Assembly (NCBI GenBank): GCA_023700245.1
Contig: JAJPRE010000011.1
Span: forward strand, 1 to 44,766
Origin: Candidatus Thalassarchaeaceae archaeon
Lineage (GTDB): Archaea > Thermoplasmatota > Poseidoniia > Poseidoniales > Thalassarchaeaceae
DNA length: 44,766 bases
Direction of reading: 5' to 3'
The notes beneath the pieces are model-generated. The model was not told the origin of the DNA. It saw nothing but the letters and a program-made list of their open reading frames with translations, and made no database searches. Made by a program: the position numbers and the translations under genes. Positions 7,927-15,729 of the stretch are shown in pieces. The stretch's first letter is position 1. Each line of letters starts with the position of its first letter.

Positions 7927-9159
7927 ATGTCAAGCAAGGTGAATAAATCTCCTAATAAAAAAATCAACATTCATAATACAGACAATTTTTCTGAATCCTT
8001 CGATAATTTACAACATAAATTTACCGATCTCTCCGAAACCGCACAGCAGCTTTTAACCGATAAGCTATTTTTAGAAAATGAATGTTCTAGATTAAAAAAA
8101 AGGGCTAATAGATTGGACGAAGAACTCAGTAACTTACGTTCACCACCATTTGTTATTGGCCACATACAAGATAGGATGAATGATAATGCAATTGTACGAA
8201 GTTCTAACGGTACAGTTTTCCTAGTAAGTGTCAATTCCTTTATAGATCAAACAAAGCTAGTAGCAGGGGCTAGAGTAGCATTAAACCAAGATAATTTGTC
8301 AGTTATTGATGTTCTTGACGATGCTTGGGACCCTTTAGTATCTAGTGCTGAAATTATTGAGTCACCCAATGTTAGTTTCTCAGATATTGGGGGCTTGGAA
8401 GAACAAATTAAACAATTAAGACAAGCAATTGAGTTACCCATTGAAAACCCTGAAGCATTTCTAAAGTTTGGGATAGAATCACCCAAAGGAGTTCTTCTCG
8501 CAGGACCTCCTGGAACTGGCAAGACATTGCTTGCAAAAGCAGTGGCTACATCTACTAAAGCAACATTTCTTGGAATTGTTGGATCCGAACTAGCACAGAA
8601 GTATATCGGAGAAGGTGGGAGAATGGTTAGAGAATTATTCGATTTAGCAAGCCAGAAAGCCCCATCTATTATTTTTATAGATGAAATAGATTCTATCGGA
8701 TCAAAGAGATTAGATTCTACAACATCAGGTGATAGGGAAGTTCAACGTACTCTTATGCAGTTACTTGCAGAAATGGATGGTTTTGATTCAGTTAAAGATG
8801 TAAAAATCATAGCCGCAACTAACAGGCCAGAACTTCTTGATGCAGCATTATTACGTTCAGGTAGGTTTGATAGAGTTGTAAACCTTCCACTACCTCAAAA
8901 AGATGCTAGAGTTAGTATTTTAAAGGTCCACACTAAGAATACTCCATTATCTAAGAACGTAGATATAAATTATTTAAGTAATAAAACTGATGGATTTAGC
9001 GGTGCTGAATTAAAATCATTAGTAGTAGAAGCAGCAATAAATGCCATATCAGAAAATAGAAAATCTGTAACTAAATCAGATTTTGTAAAATCAATAGAAA
9101 TATTAAACAAAAAGAAAAATGATAGCCCGGTCAATAATACTCAAAATTCATACAGTTGA
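7927..9159 (+). CDS. pan: Proteasome-activating nucleotidase (PAN), AAA+ ATPase
   Basis: 410 residues from ATG 7927; an upstream in-frame ATG at 7855 overlaps the MBF1 start codon and is unlikely. Order: coiled coil (about 22-70), OB-type domain (75-130), AAA+ domain. Walker A is GPPGTGKT at 193-200, Walker B IIFIDEID at 248-255, pore loop KYIG at 225-228, sensor and arginine-finger region AATNRP and LLRSGRFDR, lid with FSGAELKSL. It forms a hexameric unfoldase feeding the 20S proteasome. The C-terminus ends N-S-Y-S, so the HbYX docking motif (hydrophobic-Tyr-any) keeps the penultimate Tyr but has Ser in the hydrophobic position. The hut genes follow on the same strand after 37 bp. Confidence 0.93.
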   Translation: MSSKVNKSPNKKINIHNTDNFSESFDNLQHKFTDLSETAQQLLTDKLFLENECSRLKKRANRLDEELSNLRSPPFVIGHIQDRMNDNAIVRSSNGTVFLVSVNSFIDQTKLVAGARVALNQDNLSVIDVLDDAWDPLVSSAEIIESPNVSFSDIGGLEEQIKQLRQAIELPIENPEAFLKFGIESPKGVLLAGPPGTGKTLLAKAVATSTKATFLGIVGSELAQKYIGEGGRMVRELFDLASQKAPSIIFIDEIDSIGSKRLDSTTSGDREVQRTLMQLLAEMDGFDSVKDVKIIAATNRPELLDAALLRSGRFDRVVNLPLPQKDARVSILKVHTKNTPLSKNVDINYLSNKTDGFSGAELKSLVVEAAINAISENRKSVTKSDFVKSIEILNKKKNDSPVNNTQNSYS

Positions 9160-9196
9160 TGAAAATCCTCTTGATATGAAGGCCGGTGCGAATGAC

Positions 9197-10243
9197 ATGA
9201 ATGAAGTGTTAGTAGAATGTGTCCCCAATTTTAGTGAAGGTAGAGATACTGAAATTATAGATAAAATTACAAATTGTATATTGTCTGTAAGCGGAGTCTC
9301 ACTACTAGATGTTGATATGGGATACGACTTCAATAGAACAGTAATTACAATTGTTGGTGATCCAGAATCCGTATTAATAGCAGCAATAGAGAGTTCTAAA
9401 ATAGCATATAGCTTAATAAATATGGAAAACCATACTGGAGAACATTCTAGGATGGGTGCAGTCGATGTAGTCCCATTCATACCATTATCAAATGCATCAC
9501 TAGAATTATGTACAGAATTAGCTGAAAGATATGCAAAGGAAATAAGTTCCTCATGTGGGATACCAATTTACTTATATGGGCATGCTGCAAGAACTAAAGA
9601 TCGAAAGAGTTTACCTAATATCAGAAGAGGAGAATACGAAGGAATTAGAAAAAAAATCGTATTAAATCAATGGCAACCTGACTATGGACCATCGATTTTT
9701 ATACCGAAATCAGGAGTAACTGCTACGGGCTCACGTAACATGTTAATTGCATTTAATGTGAATCTTAATACGTCTGATAAATCTTTAGCAAACAAAATAT
9801 CGGGGATTATTCGAACCAGCGGCATTTTGATAAAGGATAGTAATGGATCAAAGATACTAGATGAAAATGGTAAACCTACAAGGTCAATAGGAATTTTTCC
9901 ATCATTACAAGCAGCTGGTTGGATGTACGATGAAAATACTGCACAAGTTTCAATGAATCTACTAGACTACAATATAACAGGTTTATATGAAGTTACAGAA
10001 TCAATTAAAATGGAAGCTAACAAAATAGGTCTTGAGGTAATAAGTTCTGAACTTGTAGGTTTAGTTCCATTAAAGGCATTTATTAACGCAGGAAAACTAT
10101 ACGAAACGAATTCTGAATCATTAAGTGATAAAGAATTAGTTGATGCTGCTATAACTGGGTTAAAACTAGACATTATAGGAGAGTTCTTCCCGGAGGATAA
10201 TATAATTGAATGGTCAATGCAGAAGGGAGGAAAGGAAATATGA
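9197..10243 (+). CDS. Glutamate formimidoyltransferase (FtcD N-terminal type)
   Basis: 348 residues from ATG 9197, giving MNEVLVECVPNFSEGRD, the standard family start; in-frame ATGs at 9119 (inside pan) and 9176 are less likely. It moves the formimino group from N-formimino-L-glutamate to tetrahydrofolate, the last step that frees glutamate in histidine breakdown. Seen: VPNFSEGRD, FNRTVITIVG, the HSRMGAVDVVPFIPL block with the conserved His, and the C-terminal domain with LQAAGWMYDENTAQVSMNLL and LVGLVPLKAF. Unlike the animal enzyme it is separate from the cyclodeaminase, which follows with a 4-bp ATGA overlap. Use of THF rather than methanopterin is known for the family and is inferred here. 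Confidence 0.93.
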   Translation: MNEVLVECVPNFSEGRDTEIIDKITNCILSVSGVSLLDVDMGYDFNRTVITIVGDPESVLIAAIESSKIAYSLINMENHTGEHSRMGAVDVVPFIPLSNASLELCTELAERYAKEISSSCGIPIYLYGHAARTKDRKSLPNIRRGEYEGIRKKIVLNQWQPDYGPSIFIPKSGVTATGSRNMLIAFNVNLNTSDKSLANKISGIIRTSGILIKDSNGSKILDENGKPTRSIGIFPSLQAAGWMYDENTAQVSMNLLDYNITGLYEVTESIKMEANKIGLEVISSELVGLVPLKAFINAGKLYETNSESLSDKELVDAAITGLKLDIIGEFFPEDNIIEWSMQKGGKEI

Positions 10244-10863
10244 ATGATGGTTATACTTCCGTATTACGAAGTATATCTTCCAAGACTCCGACACCAGGCG
10301 GAGGCGCTGTAGCGGCCCTAACTCTAGGGCACTCTTATTCGTTAACCTCAATGGTTGCAAGGCTGACATTGGCTAGGGATAAGTGGATTGAAGGTCATGA
10401 AATATCTAATAAATTATTAAAAATATGTGAACCAGGTATTAATGAATCTATGGTTTTGGCACAGAATGATTGTGATGCATTTGATAATGTCATGAAAGCA
10501 TATAAATTATCAAAAAATTCAAATGAAGATATAATAATTAGAAAAGAAATGATATTAAAATCATCTTTAGAGGCTACTAACGCGCCATTTCAAATTGCAA
10601 TAGCAGCAATGGAATTATTTCAATTGTTACCTGAATTAGCAAAAAATGCAAATGTTAACGCCTTAACTGATTTAGCATCCGCGTCTGAATTACTAAATTC
10701 ATCTATTTACATAGCATCTTTAAATGTAAAAATAAATATTGATTCCATAACAGAACAAGAAGGTATGAAATTTTTTGATAAGATCAACTATATTTTAGAT
10801 AAAAGTAAAAATCTTAATGAAGAAATTCAAAATATTATTTTTAAAAGGTTGGAGTGGCATTAA
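10240..10863 (+). CDS. fchA: Formimidoyltetrahydrofolate cyclodeaminase
   Basis: 207 residues. It converts 5-formimino-THF to 5,10-methenyl-THF plus ammonia. The start at 10240 overlaps the stop of the preceding gene (ATGA) and has a strong Shine-Dalgarno, GGGAGG, about 10 bp upstream; this favours it over the longer frame from 10210. The TPTPGGGAVAAL motif at 16-27 is the family signature (FTCD_C/FchA), followed by an all-helical fold with TLARDKW and NAPFQIA. Being downstream of the formimidoyltransferase reproduces as two genes the bifunctional animal FTCD. The urocanase start codon follows directly after the stop. Confidence 0.93.
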   Translation: MNDGYTSVLRSISSKTPTPGGGAVAALTLGHSYSLTSMVARLTLARDKWIEGHEISNKLLKICEPGINESMVLAQNDCDAFDNVMKAYKLSKNSNEDIIIRKEMILKSSLEATNAPFQIAIAAMELFQLLPELAKNANVNALTDLASASELLNSSIYIASLNVKINIDSITEQEGMKFFDKINYILDKSKNLNEEIQNIIFKRLEWH

Positions 10864-12864
10864 TTGTTATTTATTGAAGATATTACCGTCGGAGTACCAG
10901 AGTTTTTACCAGATTTATCGCCTATTGATTATTCAGTAGATCACGCGCCCAAACGCCCTATAAATTTAACAGTTGAAGAAAAAAACTTAGCAATAAGGAA
11001 CTCATTGAGATATTTTCCGAAAAAATGGCATAATCAATTATCTAAAGAATTTGCAAAGGAATTAGAAGATTACGGTCACATCTACATGTATAGATTTAGG
11101 CCAATTTATGACATGTATTCTAGGCCAATTTCTGAGTATCCTTCAAAATCAATACAAGCCGCTTCAATCATGTTAATGATTCAAAATAATTTAGATCCAA
11201 ATGTAGCACAATATCCTCATGAATTAATTACTTATGGAGGCAATGGGTCTGTATTCCAAAACTGGATACAATATAGGTTGACTATGTACTACTTATCAAA
11301 AATGAATGATGAACAAACTCTGGTCATATATTCTGGGCACCCAATGGGTCTATTCCCGTCAGATATTAATTCTCCCAGAGTGGTAATAACAAATGGGATG
11401 GTAGTGCCGAATTATTCCAAGCAAATCGATTTCGACAAAATGAGTGCAATGGGAGTATCCCAATATGGTCAAATGACGGCTGGCTCATATATGTACATTG
11501 GACCACAAGGAATAGTGCATGGTACTGCCATTACAATATTAAATGCAGCAAGGAAGCATCTAAATATCGGTCCGGATAATGACCTCGGGGGGATATTATT
11601 TGTTACATCGGGGTTAGGTGGAATGTCGGGCGCACAGGCTAAAGCCGCTGTAATAACTGGTGCTATTTGTGTAATAGCAGAATGTAATCCTCATGCTGCA
11701 TTGAAGAGGCACGAACAAGGATGGTTGAATGAAATTTTTTACGATCTTGATTTACTCTCAGTCAGAATTACCGAAGCTAGGGATAACAAAGAAGCTGTTT
11801 CACTAGGCTTTGTAGGAAATATAGTTGATTTATTAGAACATTTTGTTAAAAATCAAATATATCCTGATTTAGGTAGTGACCAAACCAGCCTACATAATCC
11901 CTGGTTAGGAGGATATATGCCTGTAGGAATAAATTATGAAGAGGGTTTAAGATTAATCTCAGAAGAACCATTAATATTTAAAAATAAGGTTATTGAATCT
12001 CTACAAAGGCATGCAAATGCAATAAATAAGTTATGCGAAAATGGCATGTTCTTCTGGGATTATGGAAATGCATTTTTGTTAGAAGCTAGTCGCGCCGGTG
12101 CAGATATTATGGATAATAATAGATTTAAGTTTCCATCTTATGTAGAGGATATAATGGGCCCTATGTGTTTTGATTTTGGATTTGGACCATTTAGGTGGGT
12201 CTGTACATCAGGCAAAGATTCGGATTTAAAAATTACAGATGAAATAGCATTAAGAGTATTAACGGAATTATCTAAAACGAGCCCCAAAGAGATTATATTA
12301 CAATATAAAGATAATATTGAATGGATAAAAAATGCAGATAGTCATAATTTAGTAGTTGGTAGTAAAGCTAGAATATTATATGCAGATGAAGTAGGAAGGC
12401 GTATGATAGCATTAGAATTTAATAAATCCATTAGAGAAGGAGTGTTGTCCGCTCCAGTAGTTCTAGGCAGGGATCATCATGATGTTAGTGGGACTGACAG
12501 CCCATATAGAGAAACAGCCAATATCAAAGATGGTTCTATGTTTACAGCAGATATGTCAGTTCAAAATTTTGTGGGAGATGGGTTCAGAGGAGCAACGTGG
12601 ATTAGCCTACATAATGGCGGAGGCGTAGGCTGGGGAGAAGTAATGAATGGAGGTTTTGGAATGTTGATAGATGGTTCAAAACAGTCTGGAATAAATATCA
12701 ATTCAATGATATCATGGGATGTTAACAACGGTATAGCAAGGCGTGCATGGGCAAGAAATTCTGGGGCAAAATTCGCTATAAGTAGAGCAATGGAAAGAGA
12801 TGAAAACCTCGAAATTACAATTTCCAACATTGTTGACGATGAATCTCTAGACTTTTTATGTTGA
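10864..12864 (+). CDS. hutU: Urocanate hydratase, long (animal-like) form
   Basis: 666 residues beginning with a TTG codon directly after the cyclodeaminase stop. Urocanase adds water to urocanate to give imidazolonepropionate, using tightly bound NAD+. Many bacterial enzymes are about 550-560 residues; this one has the N-terminal extension (RNSLRYFPKKWHNQL, EDYGHIYMYRFRP) and internal segments of the long form, as in vertebrate UROC1. Conserved blocks include YSGHPMGLFPS, GGMSGAQAKAA, LGSDQTSLHNPW, FFWDYGNAFLLEA, FGPFRWVCTSG, LGRDHHDVSGTDSPYRE and LHNGGGVGWGEV. The TTG start is supported by tight coupling and by homology reaching close to the N-terminus. Confidence 0.95.
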   Translation: MLFIEDITVGVPEFLPDLSPIDYSVDHAPKRPINLTVEEKNLAIRNSLRYFPKKWHNQLSKEFAKELEDYGHIYMYRFRPIYDMYSRPISEYPSKSIQAASIMLMIQNNLDPNVAQYPHELITYGGNGSVFQNWIQYRLTMYYLSKMNDEQTLVIYSGHPMGLFPSDINSPRVVITNGMVVPNYSKQIDFDKMSAMGVSQYGQMTAGSYMYIGPQGIVHGTAITILNAARKHLNIGPDNDLGGILFVTSGLGGMSGAQAKAAVITGAICVIAECNPHAALKRHEQGWLNEIFYDLDLLSVRITEARDNKEAVSLGFVGNIVDLLEHFVKNQIYPDLGSDQTSLHNPWLGGYMPVGINYEEGLRLISEEPLIFKNKVIESLQRHANAINKLCENGMFFWDYGNAFLLEASRAGADIMDNNRFKFPSYVEDIMGPMCFDFGFGPFRWVCTSGKDSDLKITDEIALRVLTELSKTSPKEIILQYKDNIEWIKNADSHNLVVGSKARILYADEVGRRMIALEFNKSIREGVLSAPVVLGRDHHDVSGTDSPYRETANIKDGSMFTADMSVQNFVGDGFRGATWISLHNGGGVGWGEVMNGGFGMLIDGSKQSGININSMISWDVNNGIARRAWARNSGAKFAISRAMERDENLEITISNIVDDESLDFLC

Positions 12865-12906
12865 TGCCTCGATGAGTATATCTGTAAGATGCGGTTGGCT
12901 AACAAT

Positions 12907-14430
12907 ATGTCTAACTTAATCATAGACGGATATTCTCTTAAAATTGAAGATATTGTTAATATGACAATTAATAAATTAACAGTAAGGTTGTCTAGACAAT
13001 CAATAATCAAGATTAACAAATCGAGGGAAGTTGTAGAAAAAATTATTTCTAATAATCATGTAGTTTATGGAATAAATACGGGCTTTGGATCTTTATCTTC
13101 GGTGACGATTGACGCAGATAAGTTAGGAGACTTACAATCTAATCTCATACGCAGCCATGCTTGCGGTGTAGGTGATAAAATGGAAAGTGAACATGTTTTA
13201 ATGATGATGTTGGTACGTGCTAATTCACTAGCAAAAGGATATTCAGGTACGAGGATTGATGTCATTGAATTATTATTATCAATGATAAATAATAAGATTT
13301 CGCCAATCATTCCAAGAATTGGCTCTCTTGGAGCATCTGGTGATTTAGCACCATTGTCTCATCTTGCCTTGGCTATGATGGGCGAAGGTAAATGCAATAT
13401 AATAAAGAATGGTAATTGGGTGGAAATGGGAGCATTAGAATCGTTAAGTGAATTTGGTTTAAAACCAATAGAATTACAGGCTAAAGAGGGGCTCTCACTG
13501 ATTAATGGAACTAGTCAAATGTGTACATATTTGTCTATTGCAGTAACCAATATGGATCATTTAATCCTAACTGCTGATGCTGCTATTGCATGTTCTTTAG
13601 AAGCCATAAAAGGTTCTCATTCTCCTTTTGATTCTAGAATTCATGAAGTTAGGCCCCATTTTGGTCAATTAATTTCAGCCGCGAGAATTTTAGAGTTTGT
13701 ATCAAACTCTGAAATTAATAAATCTCATGAAAATTGTGATAGAGTGCAAGATGCATATTCATTCCGATGCTCACCACAAGTTCATGGACCTGTTATAGAA
13801 AGTTTAAGGGAAGCAAAGCGAATGTTAGAGATAGAAATTAACAGTGCAACAGATAATCCATTAGTGTTCTCTGATTCTGAATCATGGGAAGTAATAAGTG
13901 GAGGTAACTTCCATGGTCAAAATTTATCACTTATTAGCGATTATTTGGCGATTGGATGTCATGAATTGGCATCAATTTCAGAGAGAAGAACAAATCAAAT
14001 ATTAGATCCCAAGTGGAGTGGGCAAAAAGCATTTTTAACAAACGAAGAAGGATTAGAAAGTGGATTAATGATAGTTCAATATGTATCTGCAGCATTGATT
14101 TCTGAAATGAAAGTACTATCAAATCCTGCTTCTATAGGCAACGTTCCAGTAAGTAATGGGAAAGAAGATCACGTATCAATGGGAGCAACTGGCGCACACA
14201 GGACTTTTATAATGACGAAATATCTATCCCAAGTATTGGCAAATGAATTAATATGTTCTAGTGAGGCAATGAATAGAATCGAAGAAAATCCAGGCAAAGG
14301 AGTTAAGAAAATTCATAATTGGATGAAATTACTGGTGGATCCTTTGGTTGAAGATAGATCAATGACCGAAGATTGTGAAAGAGTATCTAATGCATTATTA
14401 CATGGTGAGCTATCAAATCTCTTTAGGTGA
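12907..14430 (+). CDS. hutH: Histidine ammonia-lyase
   Basis: 507 residues from ATG 12907 (MSNLIIDGYSL); an in-frame ATG at 12889 would add six residues. It removes ammonia from L-histidine to give urocanate, the first step of the pathway. The MIO prosthetic group forms from Ala143-Ser144-Gly145 in GSLGASGDLAPLSH, which is intact. Also seen are VYGINTGFGSL, SLINGTSQM, QDAYSFRCSPQVHGP, DNPLVFSD and GGNFHGQN. Order in the run is formimidoyltransferase, cyclodeaminase, urocanase, this gene, AlaX; imidazolonepropionase lies apart on the other strand. Confidence 0.96.
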   Translation: MSNLIIDGYSLKIEDIVNMTINKLTVRLSRQSIIKINKSREVVEKIISNNHVVYGINTGFGSLSSVTIDADKLGDLQSNLIRSHACGVGDKMESEHVLMMMLVRANSLAKGYSGTRIDVIELLLSMINNKISPIIPRIGSLGASGDLAPLSHLALAMMGEGKCNIIKNGNWVEMGALESLSEFGLKPIELQAKEGLSLINGTSQMCTYLSIAVTNMDHLILTADAAIACSLEAIKGSHSPFDSRIHEVRPHFGQLISAARILEFVSNSEINKSHENCDRVQDAYSFRCSPQVHGPVIESLREAKRMLEIEINSATDNPLVFSDSESWEVISGGNFHGQNLSLISDYLAIGCHELASISERRTNQILDPKWSGQKAFLTNEEGLESGLMIVQYVSAALISEMKVLSNPASIGNVPVSNGKEDHVSMGATGAHRTFIMTKYLSQVLANELICSSEAMNRIEENPGKGVKKIHNWMKLLVDPLVEDRSMTEDCERVSNALLHGELSNLFR

Positions 14431-14435
14431 AAGTT

Positions 14436-15146
14436 ATGCAAGAAAGATTACATATGAAATTCCATCCTGGTTTAAATCCCCCTACATTTAATGCACAAGT
14501 TGTAGAAATAAATGAAAACAACATTATGTTATCTGAAAGTTATTGTTTCCCCCGAGGTGGTGGGCAACCTGGAGATATTGGAGTATTTATTGGCGATAAT
14601 TTTCAAAGTAATTTTATGGAAACTTTACCAGGTGACCTCATTCAACATCCAGTGTCAAATTCAGACTTATTTGTTGTAGATGACATTATATCTTGTGAAA
14701 TTGACAGCATATCAAGAAACAAGAATACAAAATTACATACTACTCAGCATATAGTATCTGCGTTAGCTAATGATATATTTGAAGCCGAAACGGTGGGAAA
14801 TCAAATAAGTCAGGAACATACAAGGTTAGACCTTTTTTTTCCTGATAGGGATAAATTCAATCCTGAGGAGTTAGAAACTAGTTTTAACGAAATAATAAAA
14901 ACTAATGCTGCAGTAAATATTTACCAGTGGGACAGAGAGAAAATTACTTCCCATGAGAAGATGAGGCATACAAATTTTTTAAACAGGATACCATCTTCTG
15001 TTAAGAAATTGAGAGTTGTCGAGATAGAAGGAATAGATTTATGCCCTTGCGGAGGGACCCATGTTGACAACATTGGATTATTAGATAATCTAAAAATAAA
15101 GAATGTTAAATCTAAAGGTGCAGGTAAATTAAGAATTACTTATTAA
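14436..15146 (+). CDS. alaX: AlaX-type alanyl-tRNA editing protein
   Basis: 236 residues from ATG 14436, preceded by AGGTGA about 5 bp upstream; the open frame begins at a GTG (14427) overlapping the hutH stop, and ATG 14454 is another option. AlaX proteins hydrolyse Ser- or Gly-mischarged tRNA-Ala in trans and resemble the AlaRS editing domain. The N-terminal domain has PRGGGQPGDIG, as in type II AlaX. Zinc ligands are H101 and H105 (HTTQH) and C205/H209 (CGGTH within CPCGGTHV). Its place at the end of the hut run is unexplained; it may be simple co-transcription. Confidence 0.9.
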   Translation: MQERLHMKFHPGLNPPTFNAQVVEINENNIMLSESYCFPRGGGQPGDIGVFIGDNFQSNFMETLPGDLIQHPVSNSDLFVVDDIISCEIDSISRNKNTKLHTTQHIVSALANDIFEAETVGNQISQEHTRLDLFFPDRDKFNPEELETSFNEIIKTNAAVNIYQWDREKITSHEKMRHTNFLNRIPSSVKKLRVVEIEGIDLCPCGGTHVDNIGLLDNLKIKNVKSKGAGKLRITY

Positions 15147-15153
15147 TGAAATA

Positions 15154-15160
15154 TTTTTTT
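15154..15160 (+). terminator. Probable T-tract terminator after the hut/alaX run
   Basis: A run of seven T lies 8 bp beyond the alaX stop. Archaeal RNA polymerase can terminate at T-rich tracts without a hairpin. A short inverted repeat, TAGGTT-TG-AACCTA (15163-15176), follows the T-run rather than preceding it, so this is not a bacterial-style terminator. It separates the plus-strand hut run from the minus-strand tRNA gene. Confidence 0.4.
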
Positions 15161-15177
15161 AATAGGTTTGAACCTAA

Positions 15178-15253
15178 TGGTGGGCTCGGCAGGAATTGAA
15201 CCTGCGATCTCCACCATGTCAAGGTGGCGTCATAACCCCTAGACCACGAGCCC
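15178..15253 (-). tRNA. tRNA-Val (anticodon GAC)
   Basis: Read on the minus strand it starts GGGCTCG and ends CGAGCCC plus discriminator A, giving a perfect 7-bp acceptor stem. The anticodon stem CCACC/GGTGG encloses the loop TTGACAT, so the anticodon is GAC (valine). The T-arm GCAGG-TTCAATT-CCTGC is intact. CCA is encoded directly after the discriminator base (15178-15180). No intron is visible. Confidence 0.95.
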
Positions 15254-15310
15254 TAGGTAAACCGAGCGGCATTGACATTCCAAATGAAGGATTCTATATT
15301 ATTTCTTAAA

Positions 15311-15460
15311 TCATGATACAATTTTAGATATATTCCCATTACAATTAATTTCCATACAACTACCAGAGGCCCGGGTTCTTCCATTTTTCATAATTATCAT
15401 CTCTACGTTGGCCATATTCCCATATGTTTTACATTTTAGACAAAACCCATTTATGATCAT
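15311..15460 (-). CDS. DUF5679-like zinc-ribbon microprotein (49 aa)
   Basis: Found by reading the minus strand of a region otherwise without genes. ATG at 15460, 49 codons, TGA. The protein starts MIINGFCLKCKTYGNM, continues with MIIMKNGRTRASGSC and has a fourth Cys in INCNG. This is the layout of the small zinc-ribbon family DUF5679 (YCVKCK...M...KNGRxAxxGxCPxCG), with C7/C10 as one ligand pair and C35/C40 as the second; the second pair is spaced C-x4-C instead of the usual CPxC. A TATA-like TTTAAAAAT on the minus strand lies about 27 bp upstream of the ATG, compatible with a leaderless mRNA. The function of the family is unknown. Confidence 0.75.
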   Translation of the reverse strand: MIINGFCLKCKTYGNMANVEMIIMKNGRTRASGSCMEINCNGNISKIVS

Positions 15461-15584
15461 ATCATGTTTCGTAAAAAACATTAATTTTTAAACCTACCAT
15501 AAGGGATATATGGTCTCTTTCCTCGATTTTCTAAAAAAACGGCATACTGCGAGCATATAGAGAAAATAATACTAATCTTAAATT

Positions 15585-15604
15585 CTGATAACCATGATTA
15601 TCAG
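15585..15604. repeat. 20-bp near-perfect dyad in intergenic DNA
   Basis: Reads CTGATAACCA then TGATTATCAG; the two 10-bp arms are inverted repeats with one mismatch (arms CTGATAA/TTATCAG perfect, inner CATG self-complementary). It lies in the roughly 270-bp gene-free stretch between the DUF5679-like gene and the 3' end of hutI. It could be an operator upstream of the small gene or a transcript-end hairpin for hutI. The rest of 15461-15729 is AT-rich with no recognisable gene. Confidence 0.5.
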
Positions 15605-15729
15605 CCATACGGTAATTCGATTTTTTTGTAGAATTTTTATGAATTAATAAGAATTGTAGAAAACTTAAATATAATTGAATTGTAATATCATATTTCTATT
15701 ATTGTACCTATCATTAATTAATAGCAATT

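Noticed and set aside
7857-7970. N-terminal 38-codon extension of MBF1
   Set aside because: Hydrophobic, not family-like, and it overlaps the PAN start. The zinc ribbon begins right after ATG 7856.
15163-15176. TAGGTT/AACCTA hairpin as a bacterial-style terminator
   Set aside because: The T-run comes before the hairpin on the plus strand, and on the minus strand an A-run follows, so it does not have intrinsic-terminator order in either direction.
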